64,000 nt of DNA from Aliivibrio sifiae (lineage in GTDB: Bacteria; Pseudomonadota; Gammaproteobacteria; Enterobacterales; Vibrionaceae), in the NCBI RefSeq assembly GCF_002954715.1, contig NZ_MSCP01000001.1, positions 1-64,000 on the forward strand, given 5' to 3'. Below the pieces are notes generated by a model that was not told the DNA's origin, made no database searches, and was given only the letters and a program-made list of their open reading frames with translations. This document shows, piece by piece, positions 1 to 9,035 of the stretch. Positions within the stretch are counted from its first letter, which is position 1. Every line of letters begins with the position of its first letter. A program made the translations under genes and the position numbers.

Positions 1-1
1 A

Positions 2-91
2 ATAAATGAAATTATGCTAAATAGACACCACAAAGTGGTCGTTCAATTGGCTGGACTTTTTATTGAAGAGCTAGTGGTCGATAATCTATAG
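2..91 (+). CDS. C-terminal end of an unidentified gene (partial, 5' end outside window)
   Basis: An open frame runs from the first bases of the window to a TAG at 89-91 and would encode 29 residues ending in ...LFIEELVVDNL. The window edge cuts off the beginning, so neither length nor family can be judged and I do not recognise the product. The stop codon lies inside an 11-bp inverted repeat (83-114), which would fit a transcript end. The alternation of charged and hydrophobic residues looks protein-like, but 29 codons is too short to exclude a chance open frame. Confidence 0.35.
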   Translation: MNEIMLNRHHKVVVQLAGLFIEELVVDNL

Positions 92-114
92 AGGGATATA
101 TTGCTCTATAGATT
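83..114. repeat. 11-bp inverted repeat at the end of the first partial gene
   Basis: AATCTATAGAG at 83-93 pairs perfectly with CTCTATAGATT at 104-114 across a 10-nt loop. The repeat overlaps the TAG stop of the partial gene. No T-run follows on the plus strand, so it is not a textbook intrinsic terminator; it may be a weak terminator, an mRNA 3'-end stabiliser or a protein-binding palindrome. Confidence 0.5.
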
Positions 115-484
115 GATATAAAGCCCTATTAACGTAGTAACATTATATCAAAAGGCTTTAATCGATGTGTCTGTAGGAAAGTGAATAACTTGCTCTGAAA
201 GTGTTAACTCATCGGTAAAGGTAAAAGAGTTTAGATTGAGAGTGTTAGTGTATGGTTCTAAAGCGTAGAAGCTGTTAATTTAGTTGAGGTTATATATTTT
301 AATAATAGTAATTCTTTAGGTTTACAAATATATATTGAACTATATAAGAATCTCTCTCAGAGTGGATGATGATTTTAAAATAAGCAGAAGGAAGTTATTG
401 CGACCTTTAGTATACTCCATAGAGTTAAATGAATATAACAAGTTTAGATTACGGAAATAGGGTCCTGTGATATTTGTTTGGATA
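115..484. other. AT-rich gene-free stretch
   Basis: About 370 bases lie between the first partial gene and the tolC terminator. All frames are broken by frequent stops and no ORF has a convincing ribosome binding site. Composition is markedly AT-rich. I see no tRNA-like cloverleaf, strong hairpin or repeat array here. Confidence 0.5.
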
Positions 485-513
485 TAAAAAACGCCCGATA
501 ATAATACCGAGCG
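485..513 (-). terminator. Intrinsic terminator of tolC
   Basis: Read on the minus strand, a 9-bp stem (CGCTCGGTA with TATCGGGCG, two G-U pairs) closes a TTAT loop at 492-513 and is followed by six Ts at 491-486. It lies 45 nt downstream of the tolC stop codon. Confidence 0.8.
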
Positions 514-558
514 TTTACGGGCTTTATTTACTGTTCACCACATTGAGTTCAATAAATA

Positions 559-1884
559 TTATTGAGCTTGAGTTGTTTTACCTGCTTTTAAGCCCATATT
601 GATATCCATGATATCTTGTTCGCTTAGTGTACCAACAGCTTGCTTTAACTGAAGTACGCTTAAAATGTAATCATAGCGAGCATTTGCTAGGTTACGATTC
701 GCATCATATAAGCGACGTGTTGAATCTAAAACATCAACAATAGTACGTGTACCAACATCAAAACCCGCTTCTGTTGCTTCTAATGCAGAATTAGCAGAGA
801 TTACAGTTTGTTCGTAAGCTTTTAGTGCTCCGATAGATGCGTTGATATTGTTGTTATAAGCTCTAACATCTTTAGTTACTTCGCGATATGTTGCTTCTAA
901 GTCTTGGCTTGCTGCAACATATTGAAATTCTGCTTGGCTTGTTAACGAACTAGTATTACCACCAGTATACAGTGGGATGTTTAAGTTAATACCTGCGTTA
1001 ATGTCTCCATAACTATCATCATTAAAACCATTTTTAGTACCACTTTGGTCGGTGTAATTATAACCCGCATCAAACGTTAGGGATGGCATATGACCTGAAC
1101 TTGCAAGAGATATATTATCTTTTGCAACATCAGCGCTGATACGAGCAGCTAACAGGCTTAGATTTTTTTGTTGGGCTTCATCAATTAAGCTATCTGATGT
1201 TTGCTCTGATGGGCTTGCTGAGAAGCGTTTTGTATCTAATACACTTAGTTCCGTATGACCTTGACCTGTAATAACACGAAGATCTTCATAGCTATTTACT
1301 AATTGATTTTCTGTTAATACTTCATTAGCTAATACGCTATCGTACTCAGCTTGAGCATCATGTACATCGGTAATTGCAGATAAACCTACATCAAAACGTT
1401 GTTTTGTTTGTTCAAGTTGGCGACCAACAGCAGCTTTCTCTGAACGAACAAATTCTAAATTATCATTTGCACGTAATACATCAAAATAAGCTTGGGCAAC
1501 TCTTAAAATAACACCTTGCTGCTCTGCGGCATAAGCAGAATCAGCTTGGCGTGCACTTTTTTCTGCTATATCTAAACTAACCCAACTTGATTGTTGGTAA
1601 AGTTCTTGAGATAAATTAATACCTGCAGTTAAACGATCATTCTCACGAGTATCTAAATCACTACGTAAAATATTGTAGCCGGCACTTAAATCAATTTGTG
1701 GTAATAGAGAACTTTGCGAAGAGTTTACCGCTTCAAAAGCTGCATCTTTTGTTGCAGCAGCTCTTAGTAGTTGAGGGTCATTTTCTTTAGCTTGGTTATA
1801 AACTTGCGCAAGGTCATCGGCAGCAGCTAAAGAGCTGAAACTACCTAACGCCATTCCAATAAATAGTGGAAGCAGTTTTCTCAT
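559..1884 (-). CDS. tolC: Outer membrane efflux channel TolC
   Basis: Trimeric outer membrane channel of tripartite efflux pumps and type I secretion, spanning outer membrane and periplasm. The 441-aa product begins with a signal peptide (MRKLLPLFIGMALGSF, probable cleavage after ...LAAA, about residue 22). It shows the internal duplication of the family: two alpha-helical coiled-coil halves, each with a short beta-barrel stretch (the second around SYGDINAGINLNIPLYTGG) and the conserved helix ending in GLSAITDVHDAQAEYD in the first half and GTRTIVDVLDSTRRLYDA in the second. Length is close to E. coli mature TolC but lacks most of the long disordered tail. It is transcribed alone and divergently from nudF, the arrangement also seen in enterobacteria. 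Confidence 0.96.
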   Translation of the reverse strand: MRKLLPLFIGMALGSFSSLAAADDLAQVYNQAKENDPQLLRAAATKDAAFEAVNSSQSSLLPQIDLSAGYNILRSDLDTRENDRLTAGINLSQELYQQSSWVSLDIAEKSARQADSAYAAEQQGVILRVAQAYFDVLRANDNLEFVRSEKAAVGRQLEQTKQRFDVGLSAITDVHDAQAEYDSVLANEVLTENQLVNSYEDLRVITGQGHTELSVLDTKRFSASPSEQTSDSLIDEAQQKNLSLLAARISADVAKDNISLASSGHMPSLTFDAGYNYTDQSGTKNGFNDDSYGDINAGINLNIPLYTGGNTSSLTSQAEFQYVAASQDLEATYREVTKDVRAYNNNINASIGALKAYEQTVISANSALEATEAGFDVGTRTIVDVLDSTRRLYDANRNLANARYDYILSVLQLKQAVGTLSEQDIMDINMGLKAGKTTQAQ

Positions 1885-2116
1885 GGTGGTTTGTCCTGCA
1901 AAAATTGTTTTATATAATATAGTTTATAGAGTGTACCTTATCTCTCTATACTATGGCTGTAAAGATTACATTTTTTTACGTTTTATCTATTTTCGTTATT
2001 GTAATAGTGTGGAAAGGTTCTAAAAAAAATGTAAGCATTATCAAAAATGTTCAGTTAATTAATTGTTGCGACTATGGATGAATGATAAAACAGAACGCTA
2101 AATCTAGGAGATATAA
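1885..2116. promoter_or_regulatory. Divergent tolC / nudF promoter region
   Basis: This 232-bp AT-rich interval separates the start codons of tolC (minus) and nudF (plus) and must hold both promoters. Several TATA-rich hexamers are present on both strands, so I cannot assign -10/-35 pairs with confidence. The nudF Shine-Dalgarno AGGAGA at 2106-2111 is clear, five bases before its ATG. Confidence 0.5.
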
Positions 2117-2755
2117 ATGGATTCATCTTCAAATAAAGGATTAAATAATCAATTTACCTGCGATGATGTTGATGTTTTGTCGAAAAAATCACTCTACCAT
2201 GGTTTTTTTAATATGACGAAAATTACATTTCGGCATCAATTATTTAATGGTGGTTGGAGTGAAATAATTGAACGTGAATTGTTTGAACGAGGACATGCTG
2301 TCGCACTTTTACCTTATGATCCTATTGTAGATAAGGTCGTTTTAATTGAGCAGATTCGTGTTGGAGCTTTAGAATCAACGTCTCCATGGCAGTATGAAAT
2401 TGTTGCTGGGATGATTGATAAAGGTCAATCGTCTGAACAAGTAGCTATTAGAGAAGCTAATGAAGAAGCTGGAATAGTTGTTTCTCGATTACAAAAAATA
2501 TCGCATTTTTATCCTTCTTCAGGAGGGTGTTCAGAACAGCTTGATGTATTTGTTGGCTGTGTTGATACATCTACAGCTAAAGGTATTCATGGTTTAGAAG
2601 ATGAAGGTGAAGATATTAGGGTTCATGTCGTAGCCCGAAAAGATGCATATGCCTTAGTTACTAATGGTAGAATTGAGAATGCAGCCTCAATTATTGCATT
2701 ACAGTGGTTAGAGTTAAATGTTTCAGGGTTACGAACACAATGGAACATGAAATAA
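2117..2755 (+). CDS. nudF: ADP-ribose pyrophosphatase (Nudix hydrolase)
   Basis: Hydrolyses ADP-ribose to AMP and ribose 5-phosphate in the cytoplasm, limiting free ADP-ribose and helping tune cAMP/glycogen metabolism. The 212-aa protein carries a complete Nudix box at about residues 97-119 (GMIDKG..SEQVAIREANEEAGI), with the catalytic glutamates of REANEE, and the downstream glutamine/proline-rich region typical of the ADPRase subgroup (YPSSGGCSEQLDVFVG). A strong AGGAGA ribosome binding site supports this start. It is the first gene of nudF-yqiB-cpdA-yqiA-parE, the enterobacterial order; the next gene starts after one base. Confidence 0.95.
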   Translation: MDSSSNKGLNNQFTCDDVDVLSKKSLYHGFFNMTKITFRHQLFNGGWSEIIERELFERGHAVALLPYDPIVDKVVLIEQIRVGALESTSPWQYEIVAGMIDKGQSSEQVAIREANEEAGIVVSRLQKISHFYPSSGGCSEQLDVFVGCVDTSTAKGIHGLEDEGEDIRVHVVARKDAYALVTNGRIENAASIIALQWLELNVSGLRTQWNMK

Positions 2756-2756
2756 C

Positions 2757-3176
2757 ATGCGTAAATATCACGTTGATTTATCTACTCTAATGCGTGTTTA
2801 TGAAACTAATTATGCGAAACTAGTTTTACTTTTACCTAGAAATGAAAAAATCAGTGAACTTGTTAGCTATAAAGTGTGTCAGCAAGAATACCAAATTAAA
2901 ATATTAGAAGTGACAGTATATACAACGTTAGTTGAGGTTTATCAGATAGATAATAAACCAATATATCCACTTCCTAAATTAACGGTTAGACTTTATCATG
3001 ATGCTAGAGTGGCTGAAGTATGTGCCAGTCAGCAACTTGCCCATATAAAAGCAAAATATGATTATCCGAATGGAAAAATGCTTCAAAAAGATGAGAAACA
3101 CCAATTAAATCAGTTCCTAAGTGACTGGCTGACGTTTTGTTTAAAAAATGGGATAAGCCAAGAACCCATTTTCTAA
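2757..3176 (+). CDS. yqiB: DUF1249 family protein YqiB
   Basis: Conserved gammaproteobacterial protein of unknown biochemical role, 139 aa and predicted cytoplasmic. Family membership is inferred from length and position between nudF and cpdA, plus the recognisable N-terminal pattern YHVDLSTLMRVYETNYAKL, in which a helical segment precedes a tract of short beta strands. No catalytic motif or signal peptide is visible. It starts one base after the nudF stop, so it is probably translationally coupled. Related proteins are annotated only as DUF1249. Confidence 0.85.
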   Translation: MRKYHVDLSTLMRVYETNYAKLVLLLPRNEKISELVSYKVCQQEYQIKILEVTVYTTLVEVYQIDNKPIYPLPKLTVRLYHDARVAEVCASQQLAHIKAKYDYPNGKMLQKDEKHQLNQFLSDWLTFCLKNGISQEPIF

Positions 3177-3204
3177 AAAAGAATATATAAAGGTTGTAGC
3201 TATT

Positions 3205-4029
3205 TTGCTCTCTGAAACACTACTTAAGAATGAAAACGGCCCGATACGGTTGTTACAGATAACAGATACTCACTTATTTGCGCCAATAGAAGGAGCGCTA
3301 CTTGGTGTGCCTACCTTATACAGCTTTCAAAGCGTAGTAGAGCAAGTGCAGCAGCGTACATCAGATTTTAGTGCGATCTTGGCCACTGGTGATATATCTC
3401 AAGATCATACCGTTGAATCCTACCAGCATTTTGTAAACGGGATTAAACCTTTAGAAAAACCATGTTATTGGTTGCCAGGTAATCATGACTATAAGCCAAG
3501 CATGGGAGGGGTATTCCCCTCTCCTCAAATAAGGGCTTCTGAACACCTTCTTATTGGGAAACATTGGCAGCTAATAATTTTAGATAGCCAGGTTGTAGGA
3601 GTACCTCATGGTGCTTTATCTATAGAGCAGTTGGAGCTCCTAGACAAAGCTCTTACTCAATATAGAACTCGCTATTCATTGATTTTATTACACCATCATC
3701 CATTACCTGCGGGCAGTGCGTGGCTCGATCAGCATCAATTAAAAGATAATGAACATTTTTGGAATGTTATTTCTAAGCACAGTAATGTGAAAGGAATCTT
3801 GTGTGGCCATATTCACCAAGAGCTTGATCGAATGATTAATGGTGTTCGCTTACTTGCTACACCATCAACCTGCGTGCAATTTCTTCCTGATTCTGATGAT
3901 TTTGCACTAGATTCTCAGCCTCCAGGTTGGCGAACCTTAGACTTGCTGCCAAATGGTGATATTGATACAGAGGTGCATCGTCTAGAGCATTGTAATTTTT
4001 CAGCAGATGTTGAAGCCGGAGGGTATTAA
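3205..4029 (+). CDS. cpdA: 3',5'-cyclic AMP phosphodiesterase
   Basis: Hydrolyses cAMP to 5'-AMP and so sets the level of the CRP ligand. The 274-aa product has the full calcineurin-like metallophosphoesterase motif set: DTH near the start (QITDTHLF), GD (LATGDISQD), GNHD (LPGNHD), the histidine block LLHHHP and the terminal GHIH. Metal-binding residues all appear present. The reading frame begins at a TTG codon (3205) with the modest site AAGG at 3190-3193; no in-frame ATG lies upstream after the yqiB stop. The 3' end overlaps the longest form of yqiA. Confidence 0.93.
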   Translation: MLSETLLKNENGPIRLLQITDTHLFAPIEGALLGVPTLYSFQSVVEQVQQRTSDFSAILATGDISQDHTVESYQHFVNGIKPLEKPCYWLPGNHDYKPSMGGVFPSPQIRASEHLLIGKHWQLIILDSQVVGVPHGALSIEQLELLDKALTQYRTRYSLILLHHHPLPAGSAWLDQHQLKDNEHFWNVISKHSNVKGILCGHIHQELDRMINGVRLLATPSTCVQFLPDSDDFALDSQPPGWRTLDLLPNGDIDTEVHRLEHCNFSADVEAGGY

Positions 4030-4030
4030 A

Positions 4031-4615
4031 ATGAAGAAGCCAAGCTTATTACTATACATTCATGGTTTTAACAGCTCTCCTTTATCCCATAAAGCTCAAG
4101 TAATGGTCCAATACTGCAAAGAAAGCCGTTCAGATATTAAGGTTATTGTTCCCCGTTTGCCTTCTTATCCTCAAGAGGCGGCTGAATCTTTAATTAATCT
4201 TATTGAAAAATATAAAACTGAATTTACTATTGGATTAGTTGGAAGTTCATTAGGTGGGTATTTATCTGCGTGGTTAAATGATAAATATGGCTATAAAGCA
4301 GTCCTTGTTAATCCTGCTGTTAAGCCTTATGAGTTACTTGCTGATTATTTAGGGGTACAAACGAACCCTTATACTGGCGAAGACTACTTTCTTGAAAACC
4401 ACCATATGGTAGAACTGCAGGATTTATTAGTTAAAACCGTAGCCACTCCTGAAAGCTTATGGTTATTGCAGCAAGAAGGGGATGAAGTTCTTGATTATCG
4501 CCAAGCTGTCGGAAAATATGTAAATTGTAAACAAACTATTGAGAAAGAAGGGGACCATAGTTTTGTTGGCTTTGAACGTTTCCCTGAAAAAATAATTCAA
4601 TTTCTAAATTTATAG
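4031..4615 (+). CDS. yqiA: Esterase YqiA (alpha/beta hydrolase)
   Basis: Small serine esterase of the UPF0227/YqiA family, 194 aa, cytoplasmic; E. coli YqiA hydrolyses short acyl-CoA and palmitoyl-CoA esters. Visible motifs are the N-terminal oxyanion-region LLLYIHGFNSSP, the nucleophile elbow GSSLGGYLS (serine at about residue 72), a conserved aspartate in GDEVLDY and the histidine in EGDHSFVGFE. An ATG at 4007 is in frame, but GGAGGG at 4018-4023 places the better start at 4031, just after the cpdA TAA. It is tightly linked to cpdA and upstream of parE. Confidence 0.9.
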   Translation: MKKPSLLLYIHGFNSSPLSHKAQVMVQYCKESRSDIKVIVPRLPSYPQEAAESLINLIEKYKTEFTIGLVGSSLGGYLSAWLNDKYGYKAVLVNPAVKPYELLADYLGVQTNPYTGEDYFLENHHMVELQDLLVKTVATPESLWLLQQEGDEVLDYRQAVGKYVNCKQTIEKEGDHSFVGFERFPEKIIQFLNL

Positions 4616-4758
4616 TTACGCTTTATCTACCCGAAATACACAGTATCTATACAATCTTTAATACAAAGCCACATATTTAAAGAGGAATAGAGTCGATTGC
4701 TTGACTTTCTTTCCTCCCTTTCAGACTATGTAACAAATTTTAAGAAGCCTTCCGAGAT
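4616..4758 (+). promoter_or_regulatory. yqiA-parE spacer, possible parE promoter
   Basis: A 143-bp gap precedes parE. TTGACT at 4701-4706 is a good -35 match, followed 18 bases later by the weak -10 ACTATG. The only ribosome-binding-like sequence before the parE ATG is CCGAGA, so parE translation may be modest. There is no terminator between yqiA and parE, so read-through is possible. Confidence 0.35.
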
Positions 4759-6639
4759 ATGACTGAACAATATAATGCAGGAGCCATTGAGGTTCTAAAT
4801 GGCCTTGAGCCCGTTCGTCGCCGTCCTGGTATGTATACCGACACTACTCGTCCAAACCATTTAGGGCAAGAAGTAATAGATAATAGTGTCGATGAAGCCT
4901 TAGCCGGACATGCGAAAAAAGTTGAAGTAATTTTACACGCCGATCAATCTCTTGAAGTTATTGATGACGGGCGTGGTATGCCTGTTGATATACATCCAGT
5001 AGAGAAAGTCTCAGGAGTGGAGCTTATTTTATGTAAGCTGCATGCTGGTGGTAAGTTTTCAGGTAAGAACTACGAGTTTTCAGGCGGTTTACACGGGGTT
5101 GGTATCTCGGTAGTTAACGCCTTATCAAAACGTGTCGAAGTTACAGTTCGTCGTGATGGAGAAATCTATGAAATTGCCTTTGAACATGGTGAGAAAGTTT
5201 CAGATTTAACTGTTGTTGGAACTTGTGGTCGTCGTAATCGTGGTACTAGCGTACATTTTTGGCCTGATATCAGTTACTTTGATTCACCGAAGTTTTCTGT
5301 TACTCGCCTTATCAATAATTTAAAAGCTAAAGCAGTATTATGCCCCGGGCTAGAGATTGTCTTTAAAGATAAAGTAAACGATAAAGAACATAAATGGTGC
5401 TATGAAGACGGTCTTAAAGATTACCTTCTAGAAGGTGTCACTGGCTATACGTTATTACCTGAAGACCCATTCACGGGCGCATTCTTAGGTAAAGGTGAAG
5501 CCGCTGATTGGGCCGTAACTTGGTTGCCTGAAGGCGGAGAACTTGTTTCTGAAAGTTATGTAAACCTTATCCCTACTGCTCAAGGTGGTACGCACGTAAA
5601 TGGCATGCGCCAAGGTCTTTTAGATGCTATGCGTGAATTCTGTGAGTTCCGAAATTTATTACCACGTGGTGTAAAATTAACCGCGGATGATATTTGGGAT
5701 CGTTGTGCTTACGTTTTGTCGGTTAAAATGCAAGATCCTCAATTTGCAGGCCAAACGAAAGAGCGTTTATCTTCACGTCAATGTGCTGCATTTGTTTCTG
5801 GCGTTGTAAAAGATGCTTTTAGTTTATGGTTGAATGAAAAACCACAAATTGCAGAACTGATTGCTGAAGCTTGTATTGCTAATGCACACCGTCGTATGCG
5901 AGCAGCTAAGAAAGTTGTTCGTAAGAAGATAGCATCAGGCCCTACATTGCCAGGTAAATTGACAGACTGTTCAATTCAAGATTTAGCTCGTACCGAACTT
6001 TTCTTAGTGGAAGGGGATTCGGCGGGTGGTTCTGCGAAACAAGCGCGTGATCGTGAATTCCAAGCGGTAATGCCACTGCGTGGTAAAATTCTAAATACGT
6101 GGGAAGTATCAGCAGACCAAGTTCTAGCATCTCAAGAAGTTCACAATATTTCTGTCGCGTTAGGTATTGACCCTGACTCTGATGATTTATCAGGCTTACG
6201 TTACGGTAAAGTATGTATCCTTGCCGATGCCGATTCAGATGGTCTTCACATTGCGACTCTTCTATGTGCGCTATATCTGAAGCACTTCTCTTCTTTAGTT
6301 CGTGCTGGACACGTTTATGTAGCAATGCCACCGCTGTATCGTATTGACTGTGGTAAAGAGGTTTTTTATGCCCTTGATGAGGCAGAAAAAGAAGGCGTAT
6401 TAGATCGTTTAAGTAATAAACGTGCAAAAATAAACGTACAACGATTTAAAGGGTTGGGTGAGATGAATCCACTTCAGCTTCGTGAAACGACAATGGATCC
6501 AAATACTCGTCGTCTGGTTCAATTAACCATTGATGACGATGAAAAGACCAATGAAATGATGGATATGCTTTTAGGTAAAAAACGTGCAGACGATCGTCGT
6601 GCTTGGCTACAATCTAATGGCGATCAGGCAGAGGTATAA
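4759..6639 (+). CDS. parE: DNA topoisomerase IV subunit B
   Basis: ATPase subunit of topoisomerase IV, which decatenates daughter chromosomes together with ParC. The 626-aa protein (family about 630) contains the GHKL ATPase domain (EVIDNSVDEALAG around 40-52, DDGRGMP, GGLHGVGISVVNAL), the transducer domain and the TOPRIM domain with the catalytic EGDSAGG starting at E418 and the metal-binding DADSDG at 490-495. The C-terminal RFKGLGEMNPLQL motif is intact. parC begins three bases after the stop, so the two subunits are co-translated. Confidence 0.98.
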   Translation: MTEQYNAGAIEVLNGLEPVRRRPGMYTDTTRPNHLGQEVIDNSVDEALAGHAKKVEVILHADQSLEVIDDGRGMPVDIHPVEKVSGVELILCKLHAGGKFSGKNYEFSGGLHGVGISVVNALSKRVEVTVRRDGEIYEIAFEHGEKVSDLTVVGTCGRRNRGTSVHFWPDISYFDSPKFSVTRLINNLKAKAVLCPGLEIVFKDKVNDKEHKWCYEDGLKDYLLEGVTGYTLLPEDPFTGAFLGKGEAADWAVTWLPEGGELVSESYVNLIPTAQGGTHVNGMRQGLLDAMREFCEFRNLLPRGVKLTADDIWDRCAYVLSVKMQDPQFAGQTKERLSSRQCAAFVSGVVKDAFSLWLNEKPQIAELIAEACIANAHRRMRAAKKVVRKKIASGPTLPGKLTDCSIQDLARTELFLVEGDSAGGSAKQARDREFQAVMPLRGKILNTWEVSADQVLASQEVHNISVALGIDPDSDDLSGLRYGKVCILADADSDGLHIATLLCALYLKHFSSLVRAGHVYVAMPPLYRIDCGKEVFYALDEAEKEGVLDRLSNKRAKINVQRFKGLGEMNPLQLRETTMDPNTRRLVQLTIDDDEKTNEMMDMLLGKKRADDRRAWLQSNGDQAEV

Positions 6640-6642
6640 GAT

Positions 6643-8916
6643 ATGAGTTCAGAAATGTCCTTGGAAGGTGTTGAACAGCTGCCGCTGCGCAAGTTTACAG
6701 AAGACGCTTATCTAAATTACTCCATGTACGTAATCATGGATCGCGCATTACCTTATATTGGTGATGGTTTGAAACCCGTTCAACGTCGTATTATTTATGC
6801 AATGTCAGAGCTTGGTTTATCTGCGAATGCAAAATACAAAAAGTCGGCACGTACGGTTGGTGATGTATTAGGTAAATACCACCCACACGGTGATTCTGCA
6901 TGTTATGAAGCGATGGTACTAATGGCTCAGCCTTTCTCTTACCGCTACCCACTGGTAGATGGTCAGGGTAACTGGGGTGCGCCAGATGATCCGAAATCGT
7001 TCGCCGCAATGCGTTATACCGAATCAAAATTATCGAAGTTTGCTGATGTACTACTTGGTGAAATAAGCCAAGGTACGGTTGAATGGCAGCCAAACTTTGA
7101 TGGCACGATGAAAGAACCAAAGATCTTGCCTGCACGCCTTCCTCATATATTGCTGAATGGCATTATGGGTATCGCAGTAGGTATGGCGACAGATATTCCA
7201 CCTCATAATGTACGTGAAGTTGCGAATGCAACCGTACATTTATTGGATAATCCTAAAGCTGACTTAGATGAAGTGATGAACTTTATCCAAGGACCAGATT
7301 ACCCAACTGAAGCGGAAATTATTTCATCTCATACTGATATTAAGAAAATTTATCGCACTGGTCGCGGCAGCATTAAAATGCGTGCAGTATGGCATAAAGA
7401 AGGTAGCGATATTGTTATTACTGCGTTGCCACATCAAGTGTCAGGCAGTAAATTATTAGAACAAATAGCGAGCCAAATGCGCGCGAAGAAGTTACCAATG
7501 GTAGACGATCTTCGTGATGAATCGGATCATGAAAATCCAACTCGTATCGTGATCGTTCCGCGTTCAAATCGTATTGAAGCTGAACCATTAATGAATCACC
7601 TATTTGCTTCTACGGATCTTGAAAAAAGCTTTCGTGTGAACCTAAATATGATTGGTTTGGATTTACGCCCACAAGTTAAAGGCTTAGTTAGCATTCTTAA
7701 TGAGTGGATTGAATTCCGTCGCACGACAGTTCGTAAGCGTTTGCAACATCGTCTTGATAAAATCTTGGCTCGTTTACATATTTTAGATGGTCTATTGGCT
7801 GCGTATTTAAATATCGATGAAGTTATCGAAATTATTCGTACCGAAGATAATCCAAAGCATGAATTAATGACGCGCTTTGATTTAACTGAGATTCAAGCGG
7901 AAGCTATTTTAGAGATTAAACTTCGTCAGTTAGCGAAACTGGAAGAGATTAAGATCCGTGGTGAGCAAGATGAGTTAGCGAAAGAGCGTGATCAGCTTGA
8001 GAAACTATTAGGTTCAGAGCGTCGTTTAAGTACGTTAATTAAGAAAGAAATCTTAGCGGATGCAGAGAAGTTTGGCGATGATCGCCGTTCTCCTTTGGTT
8101 GAACGTGAAGAAGCAAAAGCATTAACAGAACGTGATTTAATTCCAAGTGAAACGATTACTGTTGTTCTTTCTGATAAAGGTTGGATCCGTCATGCTAAAG
8201 GGCATGAAGTCGACCCGACTACATTAAACTATAAATCAGGTGATAAATATCTTGCCCATGCTCGAGGTAAAAGTAATGCCCCTGCGGTATTTATGGGAAC
8301 CAACGGCAGAAGTTATGCGCTTGAGTCACATACCCTGCCATCAGCAAGAAGCCAAGGTGAGCCTATTACTGGCCGCTTAAATATTACGGCTGGTACTCAA
8401 ATTACTCATGTAGTTATGGGTGAAGAGGATCAAGCATGGTTAATCAGTTCTGATGCTGGTTACGGTTTTGTATGTAAAGGCAGTGATTTATTATCGAAGA
8501 ATAAGAATGGTAAGACGTTACTAACGCTTCCTGAAAATTCATTAGTAATGAACCCAGAATCTGTTTCCGATTTAGACAATGATGAAATTTTAGCAATCAC
8601 CAATGAAGGTAGAATGTTACTGTTCCCAATTAAAGATTTACCACAGCTAAGTAAAGGTAAAGGGAATAAAATAATTAATATTCCTGCTGCTCGCTCTAAA
8701 TCACGTGATGAGTTTTTATCTCACTTACTACCATTGCCACAAGGTGCGACTGTTACCTTATATGCCGGTAAACGTAAGTTAGGTTTAAAACCAAGTGATC
8801 TTGATAACTTTAGAGGTGAGCGTGGTCGTCGTGGTAGTTTACTACCAAGAGGCTTACAGCGAGTTACTCGTATTGATGTTAATGGTGAAAGTTCATCAAA
8901 TGAAGAAAGCGAATGA
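6643..8916 (+). CDS. parC: DNA topoisomerase IV subunit A
   Basis: DNA cleavage/rejoining subunit of topoisomerase IV. The 757-aa protein has the catalytic tyrosine in AAMRYTESK (Y125), the quinolone-resistance-determining region [15 protein letters not shown] with serine at 85 and glutamate at 89 (the sensitive wild-type residues), and a C-terminal beta-pinwheel domain with degenerate repeats. The start ATG follows AGAGGT within the end of parE. A strong terminator follows at 8937. It pairs with the adjacent parE. Confidence 0.98.
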   Translation: MSSEMSLEGVEQLPLRKFTEDAYLNYSMYVIMDRALPYIGDGLKPVQRRIIYAMSELGLSANAKYKKSARTVGDVLGKYHPHGDSACYEAMVLMAQPFSYRYPLVDGQGNWGAPDDPKSFAAMRYTESKLSKFADVLLGEISQGTVEWQPNFDGTMKEPKILPARLPHILLNGIMGIAVGMATDIPPHNVREVANATVHLLDNPKADLDEVMNFIQGPDYPTEAEIISSHTDIKKIYRTGRGSIKMRAVWHKEGSDIVITALPHQVSGSKLLEQIASQMRAKKLPMVDDLRDESDHENPTRIVIVPRSNRIEAEPLMNHLFASTDLEKSFRVNLNMIGLDLRPQVKGLVSILNEWIEFRRTTVRKRLQHRLDKILARLHILDGLLAAYLNIDEVIEIIRTEDNPKHELMTRFDLTEIQAEAILEIKLRQLAKLEEIKIRGEQDELAKERDQLEKLLGSERRLSTLIKKEILADAEKFGDDRRSPLVEREEAKALTERDLIPSETITVVLSDKGWIRHAKGHEVDPTTLNYKSGDKYLAHARGKSNAPAVFMGTNGRSYALESHTLPSARSQGEPITGRLNITAGTQITHVVMGEEDQAWLISSDAGYGFVCKGSDLLSKNKNGKTLLTLPENSLVMNPESVSDLDNDEILAITNEGRMLLFPIKDLPQLSKGKGNKIINIPAARSKSRDEFLSHLLPLPQGATVTLYAGKRKLGLKPSDLDNFRGERGRRGSLLPRGLQRVTRIDVNGESSSNEESE

Positions 8917-8936
8917 TCTTCGTTTTATGAAGTGAA

Positions 8937-8971
8937 TAAAAAATAGCGCATGATAAATGCGCTATTTTTTT
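8937..8971 (+). terminator. Terminator after parC
   Basis: AAATAGCGCAT and ATGCGCTATTT form an 11-bp perfect stem around a GATAA loop, followed by T residues on the plus strand and preceded by As, so it could work in both directions for the convergent parC and degS. Confidence 0.9.
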
Positions 8972-9035
8972 ATCTATTAAACGATATTCTACGTAAAAAA
9001 ACAGGCCGTATTAATTAATACCATTGGTATGAAAA

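Noticed and set aside
6880-6910. Possible quinolone-resistance mutation in parC
   Set aside because: Serine 85 and glutamate 89 are the sensitive wild-type residues.
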